Positions 7,212-18,499 are shown, numbered from the stretch's first letter. The stretch is DNA of 64,000 bases from JALYOC01 sp036675345 (GCA_036675345.1 JAKFFE010000009.1:48716-112715), one strand, 5' to 3'. Made by a program: numbers and translations. Notes: generated from the sequence alone by a model not told the origin.

Positions 7212-10121
7212 CTAGACCGCCAGCGCGTCCCGGCACTTGAGGCACAGCTCCGAACCCTTCCCCACCGCGTCCGAGTAGGCCCAGCAGCGCGGGCACTTCT
7301 CGCCGTCGGCGGAGAGGACCTCGGCCTGCACCGTTCCCGGCAGCGCCGAGGCCACCGGGAGGGAAAACGCCTTCTCCGAGGCCTGGTCCCGCAGCTCCAC
7401 CTGGCTGACGATCAGCAAGGAGGGCAGCTCTGCCAGGTTGGCCTCCAGGAACTTCCGGGCCTCCGGGCTCTCGGCGAACAGCACCACCTTCGCCTCCAGC
7501 GAGGCGCCGATCAGCTTGTCCCGCCGCGCGGCCTCCAGCAGCTTCTGGACCTCGGCCCGGACCGCGAACAGCTTCTGGTAGCGCTCGCGCAGCGCGGTGT
7601 CCGCGGCCGCGTCGGTCACCGGGGCCGGCTGGGGCATCCCGCCCAACAGCACGCTCTCGGTGCGCTGGCCGGGCAGCAGCTGCCAGGCCTCCTCGGTGGT
7701 GAAGCTCATCACCGGGGCCAGCAGGCTGAGCAGGTCCTTTACCGTGTCGTAGAGCACCGTCTGGGCGGCGCGGCGCGGCTGGCCGTCCCGCTTCCAGGTG
7801 TAGAGGCGGTCCTTGAGGATGTCGAAGTACACCGCCGAGAGGTCCATGGCGCAGAACTCCACCGCCAGGTGGAACACCATGTGGAACTCGTAGGCCTCGT
7901 AGGCCTTGCGGACCTTGGCGGTCAGCTCGGTCAGCCGGGACTGGGCCCAGCGATCCAACGGGAGCAGGCCTTCGGTGGAGACGCGGTCCGTCTCCGGGTT
8001 GAAGTCGTGCAGGTTGGAGAGCGCGTAGCGGATGGTGTTGCGGATCTTCCGGTAGCCCTCGGAGAGCCCCTTGAGGATCTGGTCGGAGAGGCGCACGTCG
8101 TCCCGGTAGTCGGACGAAGCCACCCACAGCCGCATCACCTCCGCGCCGTACTGGGTGATGATCTTCTCCGGCACCACCACGTTGCCCACCGACTTGGACA
8201 TCTTGCGGCCTTCGCCGTCCACCACGAAGCCGTGGGTGAGGCAGGTCTTGTAGGGCGCCTTGCCCTCCGTCCCCACCGCCACCAGCAGCGAGGAGTGGAA
8301 CCAGCCCCGGTGCTGATCGGACCCCTCCAGGTACAGGTCGGCGGGGAAGCCCAGGGTGTCCCGCTTCTTGGCCACCGCGGCGAAGGTGCAGGCGGAGTCG
8401 AACCACACATCCAGGATGTCCGTCTCCCGGCGCAGGTCCACGCCCCCGCAGCCGGGGCACTTGAAGCCCGAGGGGAGGAACTCCTCCACCGGGGTCCGGT
8501 ACCAGACGCCGGTGCCCTCGGTCTCCACCCGGTCCGCGACCTTCTCCATCAGCTCCGCGGAGACATGCGCGTGGTCACAGCCGTTGCACAGCACCACCGG
8601 GATCGGGACGCCCCAGGTCCGCTGGCGGCTGATGCACCAGTCCGGGCGGCCCTCCAGCATCCCGTGGATCCGCTCCCGGCCCCACTTGGGCACCCAGTTG
8701 ACCTGGTCGATCTCCTCCAGCGCCTTCTTCCGCAGGCCGGTCTTGTCCAGGGCGATGAACCACTGGTTGGTGGCCAGGAACACCACCGGGTTCCGGCAGC
8801 GCCAGCAGTGCGGGTAGCTGTGGCTGACCTTGGCGTTCTTGTCGTTGAGCAGCGAGCCCTGGGCGAACAGCCGCTCCACGATCAGCGGGTTGGCCTCGAA
8901 CAGCTTCTTCCCCACCAACTCCGGGCCCACCGTCTCGTCGTAGCGGCCGTCGTGGCGGATCGGGTTGTAGATCTCCAGCCCGTTGGCCAGCCCCAGCTCG
9001 TAGTCCTCCTGGCCGTGGCCGGGCGCGGTGTGCACCAGCCCGGTGCCCTGCTCCAGGGTGACGTGCTCACCGGTGAGCACCGGGGAGACGCGGTCGTAGA
9101 ACACGTGCTTGTACTGGGCGCCGCGCAGATCCTCGCCGCGGGCGTAGGCCAGGATCTTCGACGGATCGGTCAGCGCGGTGGCGTCGAAGGTCAGCCCCTT
9201 GAGGTCGACCTTCTGCGCGGCCAGCTCGGCGGGGGCGATCTCGGAGAGCACCCGGACCAGCAGGTCCTTGGCCACCACCAGCACCCGGTCTCCCAGCTGG
9301 TAGAACACGTACTCGAACTCCGGGTGGACCGCGATCGCCAGGTTGGCGGGCAGGGTCCAGGGAGTGGTGGTCCAGATGACGAAGGCCACCTTCTTGCCGG
9401 CCAGGGTGGAGGAGACCTTGGAGAGATCGGTCACCGCCTCGAAGGGCACGTACACCGAGGGCGAGGTGTGCTCGTCGTACTCCACCTCCGCCTCGGCCAG
9501 CGCGGTGTGGTCGGTCAGGCACCAGTACACCGGCTTCTTGCGCCGGTAGACCATCTGCTGGCGGGCGAACTTGGCCAGCTCGCGGATCTCCTGGGCCTCG
9601 AAGTCGGTGGTCAGCGTCTTGTAGGGGTGGTCCCAGCGGGCCATCACCCCCATCCGCTTGAACTCCTCGCGCTGGATGGAGATGAACTCCTCGGCGTAGG
9701 CCCGGCACTTGTCCAGGAACTCATCGCGCGGCAGCGTCCGCCGGTCGATCTTCTTCTCCTTGAGCCGCTTCTCCACCGCCTGCTCGATCGGCAGCCCGTG
9801 GCAGTCCCAGCCGGGGACGAAGTCGCACAGCGACCCGGACATGTTCCGGTACTTCACCACGATGTCCTTGAGGATCTTGTTGAGCGCGTGGCCGGCGTGC
9901 AGGTGCCCGTTCGCGTAGGGCGGGCCGTCGTGCATCACGAAGCGCGGGCCCTGGGCGTTCTTCTCCAGGAGCTTGGCGTAGATCCCGTGATCCTCCCACC
10001 AGCCCAACATCCGTGGCTCCAGCTGGGCCAGGTTCCCCTTCATCGGGAAGTCGGTCTTGGGGAGGTTGACGGTGTCCTTGAGCTCCAGCTTGCCGGCCTC
10101 GGTCTTCGTCTCGTCACTCAT
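7212..10121 (-). CDS. ileS: Isoleucyl-tRNA synthetase
   Basis: Charges tRNA-Ile. The 969-residue class I synthetase has the HIGH-type motif HAGH at 75-78 after PPYANG, the KMSKS motif at 640-644, an intervening CP1 editing domain with conserved TTPWTLPAN, and a C-terminal zinc-binding segment CPRC...CLKC close to the C terminus. Length and order match the bacterial, mupirocin-sensitive type of enzyme. There is a 99-base spacer to the next gene upstream of its stop partner and no T-box-like leader is visible before the ATG. Confidence 0.97.
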   Translation of the reverse strand: MSDETKTEAGKLELKDTVNLPKTDFPMKGNLAQLEPRMLGWWEDHGIYAKLLEKNAQGPRFVMHDGPPYANGHLHAGHALNKILKDIVVKYRNMSGSLCDFVPGWDCHGLPIEQAVEKRLKEKKIDRRTLPRDEFLDKCRAYAEEFISIQREEFKRMGVMARWDHPYKTLTTDFEAQEIRELAKFARQQMVYRRKKPVYWCLTDHTALAEAEVEYDEHTSPSVYVPFEAVTDLSKVSSTLAGKKVAFVIWTTTPWTLPANLAIAVHPEFEYVFYQLGDRVLVVAKDLLVRVLSEIAPAELAAQKVDLKGLTFDATALTDPSKILAYARGEDLRGAQYKHVFYDRVSPVLTGEHVTLEQGTGLVHTAPGHGQEDYELGLANGLEIYNPIRHDGRYDETVGPELVGKKLFEANPLIVERLFAQGSLLNDKNAKVSHSYPHCWRCRNPVVFLATNQWFIALDKTGLRKKALEEIDQVNWVPKWGRERIHGMLEGRPDWCISRQRTWGVPIPVVLCNGCDHAHVSAELMEKVADRVETEGTGVWYRTPVEEFLPSGFKCPGCGGVDLRRETDILDVWFDSACTFAAVAKKRDTLGFPADLYLEGSDQHRGWFHSSLLVAVGTEGKAPYKTCLTHGFVVDGEGRKMSKSVGNVVVPEKIITQYGAEVMRLWVASSDYRDDVRLSDQILKGLSEGYRKIRNTIRYALSNLHDFNPETDRVSTEGLLPLDRWAQSRLTELTAKVRKAYEAYEFHMVFHLAVEFCAMDLSAVYFDILKDRLYTWKRDGQPRRAAQTVLYDTVKDLLSLLAPVMSFTTEEAWQLLPGQRTESVLLGGMPQPAPVTDAAADTALRERYQKLFAVRAEVQKLLEAARRDKLIGASLEAKVVLFAESPEARKFLEANLAELPSLLIVSQVELRDQASEKAFSLPVASALPGTVQAEVLSADGEKCPRCWAYSDAVGKGSELCLKCRDALAV

Positions 10122-10220
10122 CGGGGGTCCGCCCGTAGCATTTTGCCAGGGCGCAATCCACGGCGGGCTGCGCTCCGGGTCAATGGGGGACGGACCCGGG
10201 GGAGCAGGCCTGACCGAAGG

Positions 10221-11030
10221 TCAGTGCACGGAGGCCGGAGCGGCGTTGGGGTCGACCGGCCCCTCGGCGAGGTAGGCGCTCTGGGTGACCACCACCGCCG
10301 CGGCCCCGGTGCCCTTGTTCGGCTGGTAGGCGACCACCACCTGCTGGCGGTCCTTTCGAAACTTGAGCCTGGAGATGGGGGTGTAGCCCTGCATCCCCAG
10401 CACGTCGGTGTAGAACTGCGCCACCTCTGCCTCGGGGGCCTGGACCGTGTACGCCACCACCACCGCCCCCTCCTGCTTGGACTGCAGGGTGCCCTGCGCC
10501 CGGGGATGGACCGGAAGCGAAAAGCCGCTGGAGAGCCCGCGGCCCTCGTCCAGGTGCGCCTCTCCCAGGATCAGGGTGGTCGTTCCATCCGCATTGGGCT
10601 GGTAGATGACCGAGAAGCCGATCTTCCGGAACGGATCGAACCCGTGCAGCTGGGGATCCGAGGTCAGCATCGTCAGGTCCTTGCGCGGCGCGACGTACAG
10701 GCGCGCCTTGGCGAACTCGCGATCCATGTAGCCCATGATGTCCAGCAGCTTGAGCTTGGTGCGGACCGCGTGGAGCTTGACCGGGGTGCCCATCCCCTCC
10801 ACCACTCCCGGGACCTCCACCTTCTCCAGCACCTGGGGGATGTCCCAGGTGAACTTCCGGGGAATGTCGCGGGGGAGCTTCTCCAGCTCCTGGGTCACCT
10901 TGGGATCCGGAGTGGTCAGCTGCTTGCGGGTGGGGGGACGCCGGGGGGCCGGCGTGCCTGCGTCCTGGCCCCGGGCCAGCTCCGGGAGCAGCAGGGTCCA
11001 CGGCAGGAGGAGGAGGAGAAGGCGCCTCAC
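10221..11030 (-). CDS. Exported protein of unknown function, last gene of the Tad-like operon
   Basis: A 269-residue exported protein with a Leu-rich signal peptide (LLLLLLPWTLLLPELARG) and no further membrane segment. The mature part is mixed alpha/beta with repeated charged strands and a VVVAYTVQAPEAEVAQFY block that recalls small periplasmic domains, but I recognise no family. It begins at a GTG whose last two bases overlap the TGA of the upstream TadE-like gene, so translational coupling is likely. Its position suggests a role in the same envelope structure as the pseudopilin-like proteins. A small hairpin (CTGACC-GAA-GGTCAG) spans its stop codon. Confidence 0.65.
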   Translation of the reverse strand: MRRLLLLLLPWTLLLPELARGQDAGTPAPRRPPTRKQLTTPDPKVTQELEKLPRDIPRKFTWDIPQVLEKVEVPGVVEGMGTPVKLHAVRTKLKLLDIMGYMDREFAKARLYVAPRKDLTMLTSDPQLHGFDPFRKIGFSVIYQPNADGTTTLILGEAHLDEGRGLSSGFSLPVHPRAQGTLQSKQEGAVVVAYTVQAPEAEVAQFYTDVLGMQGYTPISRLKFRKDRQQVVVAYQPNKGTGAAAVVVTQSAYLAEGPVDPNAAPASVH

Positions 11031-12016
11031 TTCGAGGAGTACTTGTTGCCGCAGGGGAAGCCCAAAAAGCAGTCCCGACGGGCGCCGTAGGCGGCGGCGT
11101 ACTCCGGCACCGCCTCGTAGGTCCCGCCCGGGGTCACCGTCCAGGCATCGTCACCGGCGTGGACGCCTCCCAGCTCCTGCTGGAAGTCGCTCTCCTCGCC
11201 CTTGAAGGTGAACCAGTAGGCCCCCTCGTCGGTGCCATACCCGGCCACCGCCGCGGCCAGCGCCTGCCCGGCGCCGGTGGGACCCTGCACGTTCCCGAAC
11301 GCGGTCTCCACCGCGGACTTGTAGGGCTGGTTATCGCAGCTGTAGAGGTCGCACTCGTTGGCCTCGTTGTTGCCCACGTCGCTCAGGGCCCAGTCGCCGA
11401 GCATGATCGGCACCGTCCCCTGGCAGTCCCCGTTGCCGCCGGCGGTCCAGGCGCGGCCGGTGCCGCAGATCTTGAGGGTGGTCATCCCCGAGGCCACGTG
11501 GTTCGCCTTGAAGTACCCCGCCGACTCCTGGTCGTGGAAGCTGCCGATGTTGATCAGATCCAGCTGCCCCTCGGCGGAGCAGGACATTCCCCGCTGGTTG
11601 CCGTTGCCGAACACCCCGTTGAGACCGGCGCCGACGGTCAGGGTCCCCAGCACCCCGGTGCCGATGGCCTCACACTGCACCTGGATCGGGTTGGCCTGGG
11701 TGAACACGTGGAGGGGGGCCTCGCCGTTGGAGCTCTGGCGGCCGTCCCAGTCCGCGTAGCGATCGTTGGCCGCGTCCCGGGAGAGGGTGACCGCGTTCGC
11801 GGTGGTGGAGCTGTTCAGCGAGCCACCGCTGTACCGGTTGTGCTGACGGCCGGTGGCGTCCCAGGTGGCGAAGCTGGCCGCCTCGGTGACCTTGAGCGAC
11901 AGGTAGCCGATCTCGGCGAAGTGGATGCCGAACACCAGCACCGTCACGAACACCAGGGTTCCCAAGGCGGCCTCGACCGCCGCCTGACCGCGCGCCACGC
12001 GCCTACCAGCCTTCAT
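11027..12016 (-). CDS. TadE-like pseudopilin-family protein
   Basis: A 329-residue protein with the TadE N-terminus: short basic leader, then GQAAVEAALGTLVFVTVLVFG, a prepilin-like hydrophobic helix with the conserved Glu. A long extracytoplasmic domain follows, with several cysteines (C-S-A-E-G, C-D-N-Q, FLGFPCG). TadE-like proteins are minor pilins or assembly factors of Flp/Tad pili. The ATG at 12016 overlaps the end of the TadG-like gene by 14 bases and begins the leader MKAGRRVARGQ; starts further upstream would put the helix too far in. No Tad ATPase or secretin is present in the window. Confidence 0.75.
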   Translation of the reverse strand: MKAGRRVARGQAAVEAALGTLVFVTVLVFGIHFAEIGYLSLKVTEAASFATWDATGRQHNRYSGGSLNSSTTANAVTLSRDAANDRYADWDGRQSSNGEAPLHVFTQANPIQVQCEAIGTGVLGTLTVGAGLNGVFGNGNQRGMSCSAEGQLDLINIGSFHDQESAGYFKANHVASGMTTLKICGTGRAWTAGGNGDCQGTVPIMLGDWALSDVGNNEANECDLYSCDNQPYKSAVETAFGNVQGPTGAGQALAAAVAGYGTDEGAYWFTFKGEESDFQQELGGVHAGDDAWTVTPGGTYEAVPEYAAAYGARRDCFLGFPCGNKYSSK

Positions 12017-13685
12017 AACCCTGCCCCTCCAGCGCATTGACCACCGCGGCGGCGGTGCCACCCGAGGCCCCTCCGCCGCTGTTCACCGTGTCCACCACGT
12101 CACTCCCGGTGGAGGGATCCCCCTGGTCGTCCACCATCACGCTGACCAGGGTGCCGCGCCAGAAGGGGTTGAAGAAGTTGGGCGGCTCCTTCCAGTGGAT
12201 GTCTCCGCCGGTGGCGGGGCGGTGGTAGTAGGTGACGCCGGTCCCCAGGGCGATCTGGTTGGAGATGTTGTCCCCGTTGGTCAACGCCATCCCGCGGTTG
12301 TCGAAGTTCTGGCCGGTCCCGTCGCGGTTGAACTTGAAGTTGAAGAAGAAGTTCCAGGGGTCGGCGCCGGCGCAGTCCCCGCCGTAGATCGCGTCCCCGC
12401 AGCGGGCGGTGGTGTCCCGCCGCACGATCGCCATGTTCTTCGGCTGGCCGTAGAGGTGCTTGCGGGTGTCGCTGTTCACGATCGCCGGGTTGAGGTCGAT
12501 GAACATCGTCCACACGCCCGGGCAGGCGGTGCAGCCGCCCATGGTGTGCCGGGTGGTGGCGTCGCTGCTGTGGCTGGCCCCCCCGTTCCACTGGTGCTTG
12601 TCGTTGTTCTGGGTGCTGTCGGAGCTGTAGACGAAGGACTCCACCGGCAGCGCGGGCATGATCGCCGGACAGGCGAAGCTGCCGATCATCCCGGAGAGAT
12701 TCCCGTGGTCGTCGGCCGCCGAGGCGTAGGGGGCGGGACCCGGAGGCGGGTGGTTGTCCGCGGCGCTGCCGGGAACCCCGGAGCCCTGATCCTTCCAGTG
12801 CCCGGAGCCTCCGTTGGTGAGCACGAAGCCCTCCGGCAGCGCGATGTTGAGGTCGGTGGAGATCTTGCCCGACACGTAGATTCCGTGACCCCGGTCCCGG
12901 ACGAAGCCGGCTCCCCGGGAGCCCATCGCCGCGTCCACGCCCAGCTCGCGGCTGGAGTTGCGGGGGGAGAGGGCGAAGAAGTTGCCGTCGCCGGCGCCCG
13001 CCCCGGCAGTGGGCGGCCCGCCCTTGGTCATCCGCTCCCGGTTGGAGACCGCGGAGGCGGCGGCGTCCACCTGGTACTCATCCGGCCATTTGTGACCCTG
13101 TTTGGCCTCATTGACGATCCGGCGGGTCAGCGCCTGGTTGTCGATGTAGTTGGGCCCCACCATGTCGTTGTAGATGCTCTCCTGGTGGGTGTGGACGCCG
13201 GTGGCCGCCCCCTGGATGGCGCGGGCCTGGGCGCCCGCCGCTTCGTCCAGCCCGTTGACGAAGTAGGTGCTGTTCACCTGGTTGTATTTGGTGGGCACGC
13301 TGGCGGCGAGGGCGATCAGCTTGGCCTCCGTCGCCACGCAGGCCGGGTTGGTGGGAATCAGCGCGGCGATCACCGGGGTGACGATCGGCAGCCAGTTCAT
13401 GATCGTGTTCAGCGACCCCATGTACATGCCGGCGTAGCTGATGTTGCTCTGGGTGGCGGCCAGGGTGACCATCACCGCCACCTCGGCGCGGTTGAGGATC
13501 GCCACCCCGTTGAGGGCGCGGGCGGTGACCACCGCGTTGGAGTAGGCCGCCGCGTCGGTGATCAGCTGCAGCTCCAGCTTCTCCTTGGCCTTCATCCCGA
13601 AGCCCAGGGTCATCATCACCATCAAGGTGAGGAGCATCAGGGTGAAGGCGAAGAGCACCATCGACTGTCCGCGTGAGGATCGCAT
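12003..13685 (-). CDS. TadG-like Flp pilus assembly family protein
   Basis: A 560-residue protein with a TadE/G-type N-terminal helix: RGQSMVLFAFTLMLLTLMV, followed by a helical region (EKLELQLITDAAAYSNAVV) typical of Tad_N proteins, where an A-rich helix precedes a large surface domain. The remainder is Gly/Asn/Asp-rich and probably exposed. It lies between two TadE-like genes, 16 bases after the first and overlapping the second, in what reads as one transcript. The expected role is a minor component or anchor of a Tad-type appendage or secretion system; no von Willebrand domain is evident. Confidence 0.72.
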   Translation of the reverse strand: MRSSRGQSMVLFAFTLMLLTLMVMMTLGFGMKAKEKLELQLITDAAAYSNAVVTARALNGVAILNRAEVAVMVTLAATQSNISYAGMYMGSLNTIMNWLPIVTPVIAALIPTNPACVATEAKLIALAASVPTKYNQVNSTYFVNGLDEAAGAQARAIQGAATGVHTHQESIYNDMVGPNYIDNQALTRRIVNEAKQGHKWPDEYQVDAAASAVSNRERMTKGGPPTAGAGAGDGNFFALSPRNSSRELGVDAAMGSRGAGFVRDRGHGIYVSGKISTDLNIALPEGFVLTNGGSGHWKDQGSGVPGSAADNHPPPGPAPYASAADDHGNLSGMIGSFACPAIMPALPVESFVYSSDSTQNNDKHQWNGGASHSSDATTRHTMGGCTACPGVWTMFIDLNPAIVNSDTRKHLYGQPKNMAIVRRDTTARCGDAIYGGDCAGADPWNFFFNFKFNRDGTGQNFDNRGMALTNGDNISNQIALGTGVTYYHRPATGGDIHWKEPPNFFNPFWRGTLVSVMVDDQGDPSTGSDVVDTVNSGGGASGGTAAAVVNALEGQGYEGW

Positions 13686-13701
13686 GGGAGGGCTCGGGTT
13701 C

Positions 13702-14469
13702 TTAGAGGCTGGGGGTGTTGGGACAGTCGTCCCAGGCGGCGGTGCGGGCGGGGGTCATCATCCGCATCGCGTGGGTGGCGTGAATCGGGAACAGGTACTT
13801 GCCTCCGGTGGCGTACTCCTCGAACTGCCCGGCGACGATCGCCTGGCCCACGTGGGGGTAGGAGGCCAGGTCTCCCTGTTCGGCGGTGTAGCCCATGCTG
13901 GTGGGCCAGTTGGCGACCTGGGCGGGGGAGAGCGGGTTGATCGCCCCGGAGTAGGTCATCATCCCGTAGTGGGCCAGCAGCATCCGGGTGATCACCCAGT
14001 CCGCGAAGGGGATCCGCAGCGGGAACCAGAACACCAGCCGGATCTCCAGGGTCATCGGGTTGAAGCTGTAGTCGAAGTCCTCGTCCTCCGGACCGGTCCA
14101 GTCACCGATCACCGGGCGCTCGCGCCAGATCCACACCACCGCATCCCCGCTGAGGTTGGTGCCGTTGCTGAGGGTGGTGCTGCCGAACTGGTTGTCCTTC
14201 CGCTCACCGAAGGCGGCGGCCAGCTTGGCGGGGGTGTTGGTCTGGGTGAAGGTGGGCAGCAGCGAGGCGATCGCCGCATGCATCATCGGCTGGCAGTTGC
14301 CGTGGTTGAGGCTGCCGGCGCGGGTGGCGCGGGCGGCGGCGTACTCCGCCATGATCCGCCCCTGGAGCATCATGAACAGCTGCAGGGTCCCCAGGATCAG
14401 GAACACCACCAGCGGCAGCACGATCGCGGATTCTACGGCGGCCTGACCTGCTTCGCGGCGGGAGCTCAT
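13702..14469 (-). CDS. TadE-like pseudopilin-family protein, first gene of operon
   Basis: A 255-residue protein that opens the operon. Its N-terminus (REAGQAAVESAIVLPLVVFL) is a textbook TadE leader, with the conserved Glu five residues into the hydrophobic segment. The extracytoplasmic part carries a SYPHVGQAIVAGQF motif and W-rich segments. The ATG at 14469 is chosen because the prepilin-like leader begins there; the open frame extends 94 codons further without pilin features. A 205-base divergent spacer separates it from the exported-protein gene on the other strand and should hold promoters for both. Confidence 0.75.
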   Translation of the reverse strand: MSSRREAGQAAVESAIVLPLVVFLILGTLQLFMMLQGRIMAEYAAARATRAGSLNHGNCQPMMHAAIASLLPTFTQTNTPAKLAAAFGERKDNQFGSTTLSNGTNLSGDAVVWIWRERPVIGDWTGPEDEDFDYSFNPMTLEIRLVFWFPLRIPFADWVITRMLLAHYGMMTYSGAINPLSPAQVANWPTSMGYTAEQGDLASYPHVGQAIVAGQFEEYATGGKYLFPIHATHAMRMMTPARTAAWDDCPNTPSL

Positions 14470-14674
14470 CTTGGACGGGAGTGTGCCCCAGGCCCGGCGG
14501 CCGGGGGCATCGGTCGAGTGGACGGGGGGAGGCGCCGGTGTAGGTGTGAACCCAAGCCTAGCCCCTCGTCCGGGTGCTCGCCAGGCGACGGGCCAGCGGG
14601 CAGACTCCGCCGCGCCGGATGATTGAACAAGGACGCGGGTCGGACACTCCAACCGCCTTCCTGGAGGCTCTTTC

Positions 14675-15421
14675 GTGAAACTGACTCTTGCCGTCGTGCT
14701 GGCAGTCTTCTCCACCGCCGGGCTGGCCAAGGCCCCCAAGGGCGCGATCACCTACCGGGTCAACAAGCGCCTGACCGACGGCCGCCCGGAGGTCGCCCAG
14801 AGCAGCATCCGCACCCAGAAGGACGACTTTGCCCTCAAGGTGGAGTTCGACGTCCCGCCCACCGGCGCGTGTGGGGAGCGGTGCGCCCAGAGCACTTTCC
14901 TGCTGGACACCGACAACGACGCGGCCACCGGGCTGCAGCAGGGGCTGGGCAAGGCGCACACCGGGGCGGACCTGGCGATCACCCTCCAGGGTTCGGCGGA
15001 CAAGCTGGCGGTGCTGGTGCGGCAGTTCAAGGACGAGGACCGCACCGTGGAGGACGGGGACGTGGTCCAGCAGCTGGATTCGGTGAAGGACCCCCGGGCG
15101 GTGAAGCTGGACGGGAAGACGGTGAACCTCCTGGTGGACGCCTCCAGCGCCACCCTGCCCTCGGGCAAGCAGTGCCGGCTGGTGTTCCTGCCGCGCTCGG
15201 CGCGTCCGCTGACCACCCAGTGCGAGGGGATGGGCAAGAAGTCCGAGCCCGGCGATGGAGTGCGGGTGCAGCGGTCCCGTTCCACCGGCCGTTCGCAGGG
15301 CGGGCCGGCCAGCGCGGCCGACGCCGCGGGCGGCACCACCACCCCGGGCGCGGTGCAGATCAAGCCCGGCGGGTCGGCCTACGATCCCAAGGCCAAGCCC
15401 CGCTGGGGCGAGGGCGGCTAG
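14675..15421 (+). CDS. Exported protein of unknown function
   Basis: A 248-residue exported protein. It starts at GTG with a strong GGAGG eight bases upstream and has a Sec signal peptide (VVLAVFSTAGLAKA). The mature part resembles an extracellular beta-sandwich with a single possible disulfide (GACGERC) and a DTDNDAATG loop that could bind calcium. The C-terminal 60 residues are low-complexity Ser/Gly/Pro. I recognise no family. Its TAG stop overlaps the TAG stop of the convergent histidine kinase gene in a shared CTAG. Confidence 0.7.
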   Translation: MKLTLAVVLAVFSTAGLAKAPKGAITYRVNKRLTDGRPEVAQSSIRTQKDDFALKVEFDVPPTGACGERCAQSTFLLDTDNDAATGLQQGLGKAHTGADLAITLQGSADKLAVLVRQFKDEDRTVEDGDVVQQLDSVKDPRAVKLDGKTVNLLVDASSATLPSGKQCRLVFLPRSARPLTTQCEGMGKKSEPGDGVRVQRSRSTGRSQGGPASAADAAGGTTTPGAVQIKPGGSAYDPKAKPRWGEGG

Positions 15422-17028
15422 ACCGCGGGGAGGGTGAACTTGAGGGAGGTGCCCTTCCCCTCGGTGCTCTCCGCCCACATCCGGCCCCCGTGGGCCTTGA
15501 TCAGCTGGGCGGAGACGTACAGACCCAGTCCGTGTCCGGCGGCCTGGGCCCGGCCCCCCGGCTGGCGCACGTAGCGTTCGAAGATCGACCCCAGCTGATC
15601 GGCGGCCATCCCGATCCCCTGGTCGGTGACCGTGGTCAGCACCATCCCCTCCCGGTCCCGGCGGGCGGTGACCCGGATCTCCCCACCCCGGGGGGAGTAC
15701 TTCACCGCGTTGCTGAGCAGGTTGTGCAAGACCTGGAGCACCCGGTCCGGATCCCCGCGGATCTGGAGGTCGGGGTCCACTTGCAGCTCCACCTGGTGCC
15801 CGGCGGAGGCCGCCGCCTGCCACTCCAGCGCCACCTCCTCCAGCAGCGGTTGATACGGCAGCGGCTTGGGCGTGACCTCCAGCCTCCCGGACTCCAGCAT
15901 CCGGATGTCCAGCAGCGACGAGAGCAGCCGGTTGGTGCGGTCCACCTGGGCGCGGATGGTGCCCAGCCGTTCGATCACCCGCTCCTTCTTGAAGGTGCCG
16001 GTCTCCAGCTGCCGCTGCACCACGTGGGCGATCACCGCGATCGCGGTCAGCGGGGTGCGGATGTCGTGGACGATGATGTTCACGAAGTCGAACCGCTCGC
16101 GATCCAGCGCGTCCCGCAGCCGGTGCTGGGTGATCACCGCCGCCGCCCGCTCCACCATCGCGTGGAACACCAGCCGGTCCCCTTCCGAGAACTCGTCCGC
16201 GTGGGTGGAGCCCATCTCCGCCACCCCCACCAGCTCGCCCTCCACCACCATCGGGACCCCGAACAGGGCGCGCACCTTCTTCTGGCGGATCACCTGGCTG
16301 AGCACCATCTCCGAGAGGTGGGCCTCCCGCAGCAGCAGCGGCTGGCGGGTGGAGGCGATGGTCCCCGCGAAGCCGCTCCCAAAGGGCACCCGGTGTCCCT
16401 CGGCCAGCTCCTGCTCCAGCCCCTGCGCGGCGCGGGTGACCAGCTCCTCTCCCTCCGGAAGCAGGATCGCCACCGTGTCCACCGAGGGGGTCATCTCCAC
16501 CAGCACCCGGATCAGCCCGGTCAGGAAGGAGGGGAGATCGCGGCTCTCCATCGCCGCGTGGGACACCCGGTCCAGCGCCGCCAGGGTCCGGTTGCGGGCC
16601 TGGGTGTAGAGGGACACCGAGGTGAACACCGCCTCGTCCAGCACCTCGTTGAGCAGGGTCAGCGCGCCGCGCTCCTCGCGCCGGGGGTGGGTGCCCTCCC
16701 AGCGGGAGAGGATGATTCGCCGCAACAGGGAGAACTCGCGGGCCACCTGTCGCAGGTCGAAGCCGGCCTCCAGCCGCTCCAGGGCGTGCAGCCGGGGGAA
16801 CTCCTCCGCCGCCTGGGAGTAGGTGCGGGGCGGACCGGGGGTGGCCTCCATGGCCACCACCAGCCGGTCCAGCAGCGCCGGCACCCCATTGCGCAACACC
16901 GGCCCGGACAGGTCCCGGGCGGCGGGCAGCCGGCGGACCTCACCCTCCCACTCGGCGAGGATCTCCTCCTTCTGGGAGCGGACGACGTCGGCCAGCCTGG
17001 GGGTGGGTGCGTTCACGGGCACAGTCAT
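15418..17028 (-). CDS. GAF-domain sensor histidine kinase
   Basis: A cytoplasmic sensor kinase of about 536 residues. Residues 10-130 are a helical domain resembling the RsbRD N-terminal sensor fold; 165-305 form a GAF domain. The H-box VHDIRTPLTAI has its phospho-accepting histidine at H321, and the ATPase domain has the N box (HNLLSNAVKYSP), G1 (DQGIGMA) and G2 (GHGLGLYV). No transmembrane segment is present, so the signal should be intracellular. There is no response regulator beside it, which makes it an orphan kinase, common in myxobacteria. A GTG nine bases upstream is an alternative start. Confidence 0.9.
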   Translation of the reverse strand: MTVPVNAPTPRLADVVRSQKEEILAEWEGEVRRLPAARDLSGPVLRNGVPALLDRLVVAMEATPGPPRTYSQAAEEFPRLHALERLEAGFDLRQVAREFSLLRRIILSRWEGTHPRREERGALTLLNEVLDEAVFTSVSLYTQARNRTLAALDRVSHAAMESRDLPSFLTGLIRVLVEMTPSVDTVAILLPEGEELVTRAAQGLEQELAEGHRVPFGSGFAGTIASTRQPLLLREAHLSEMVLSQVIRQKKVRALFGVPMVVEGELVGVAEMGSTHADEFSEGDRLVFHAMVERAAAVITQHRLRDALDRERFDFVNIIVHDIRTPLTAIAVIAHVVQRQLETGTFKKERVIERLGTIRAQVDRTNRLLSSLLDIRMLESGRLEVTPKPLPYQPLLEEVALEWQAAASAGHQVELQVDPDLQIRGDPDRVLQVLHNLLSNAVKYSPRGGEIRVTARRDREGMVLTTVTDQGIGMAADQLGSIFERYVRQPGGRAQAAGHGLGLYVSAQLIKAHGGRMWAESTEGKGTSLKFTLPAV

Positions 17029-17119
17029 GAAGCGCACTGCGGCGGGGCCTGAACACCTTGGGGGACCCCAGTCCCGGTCCTTGCGTCCCTTGCCCGCCTG
17101 CCCAGCACCCGAGCGGGGT

Positions 17120-18499
<1,380 letters not shown>

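Noticed and set aside
10210..10224. CTGACC-GAA-GGTCAG hairpin as a terminator of the Tad-like operon
   Set aside because: The stem spans the last gene's stop codon, is only six bases long and has no U-tract on the minus strand.
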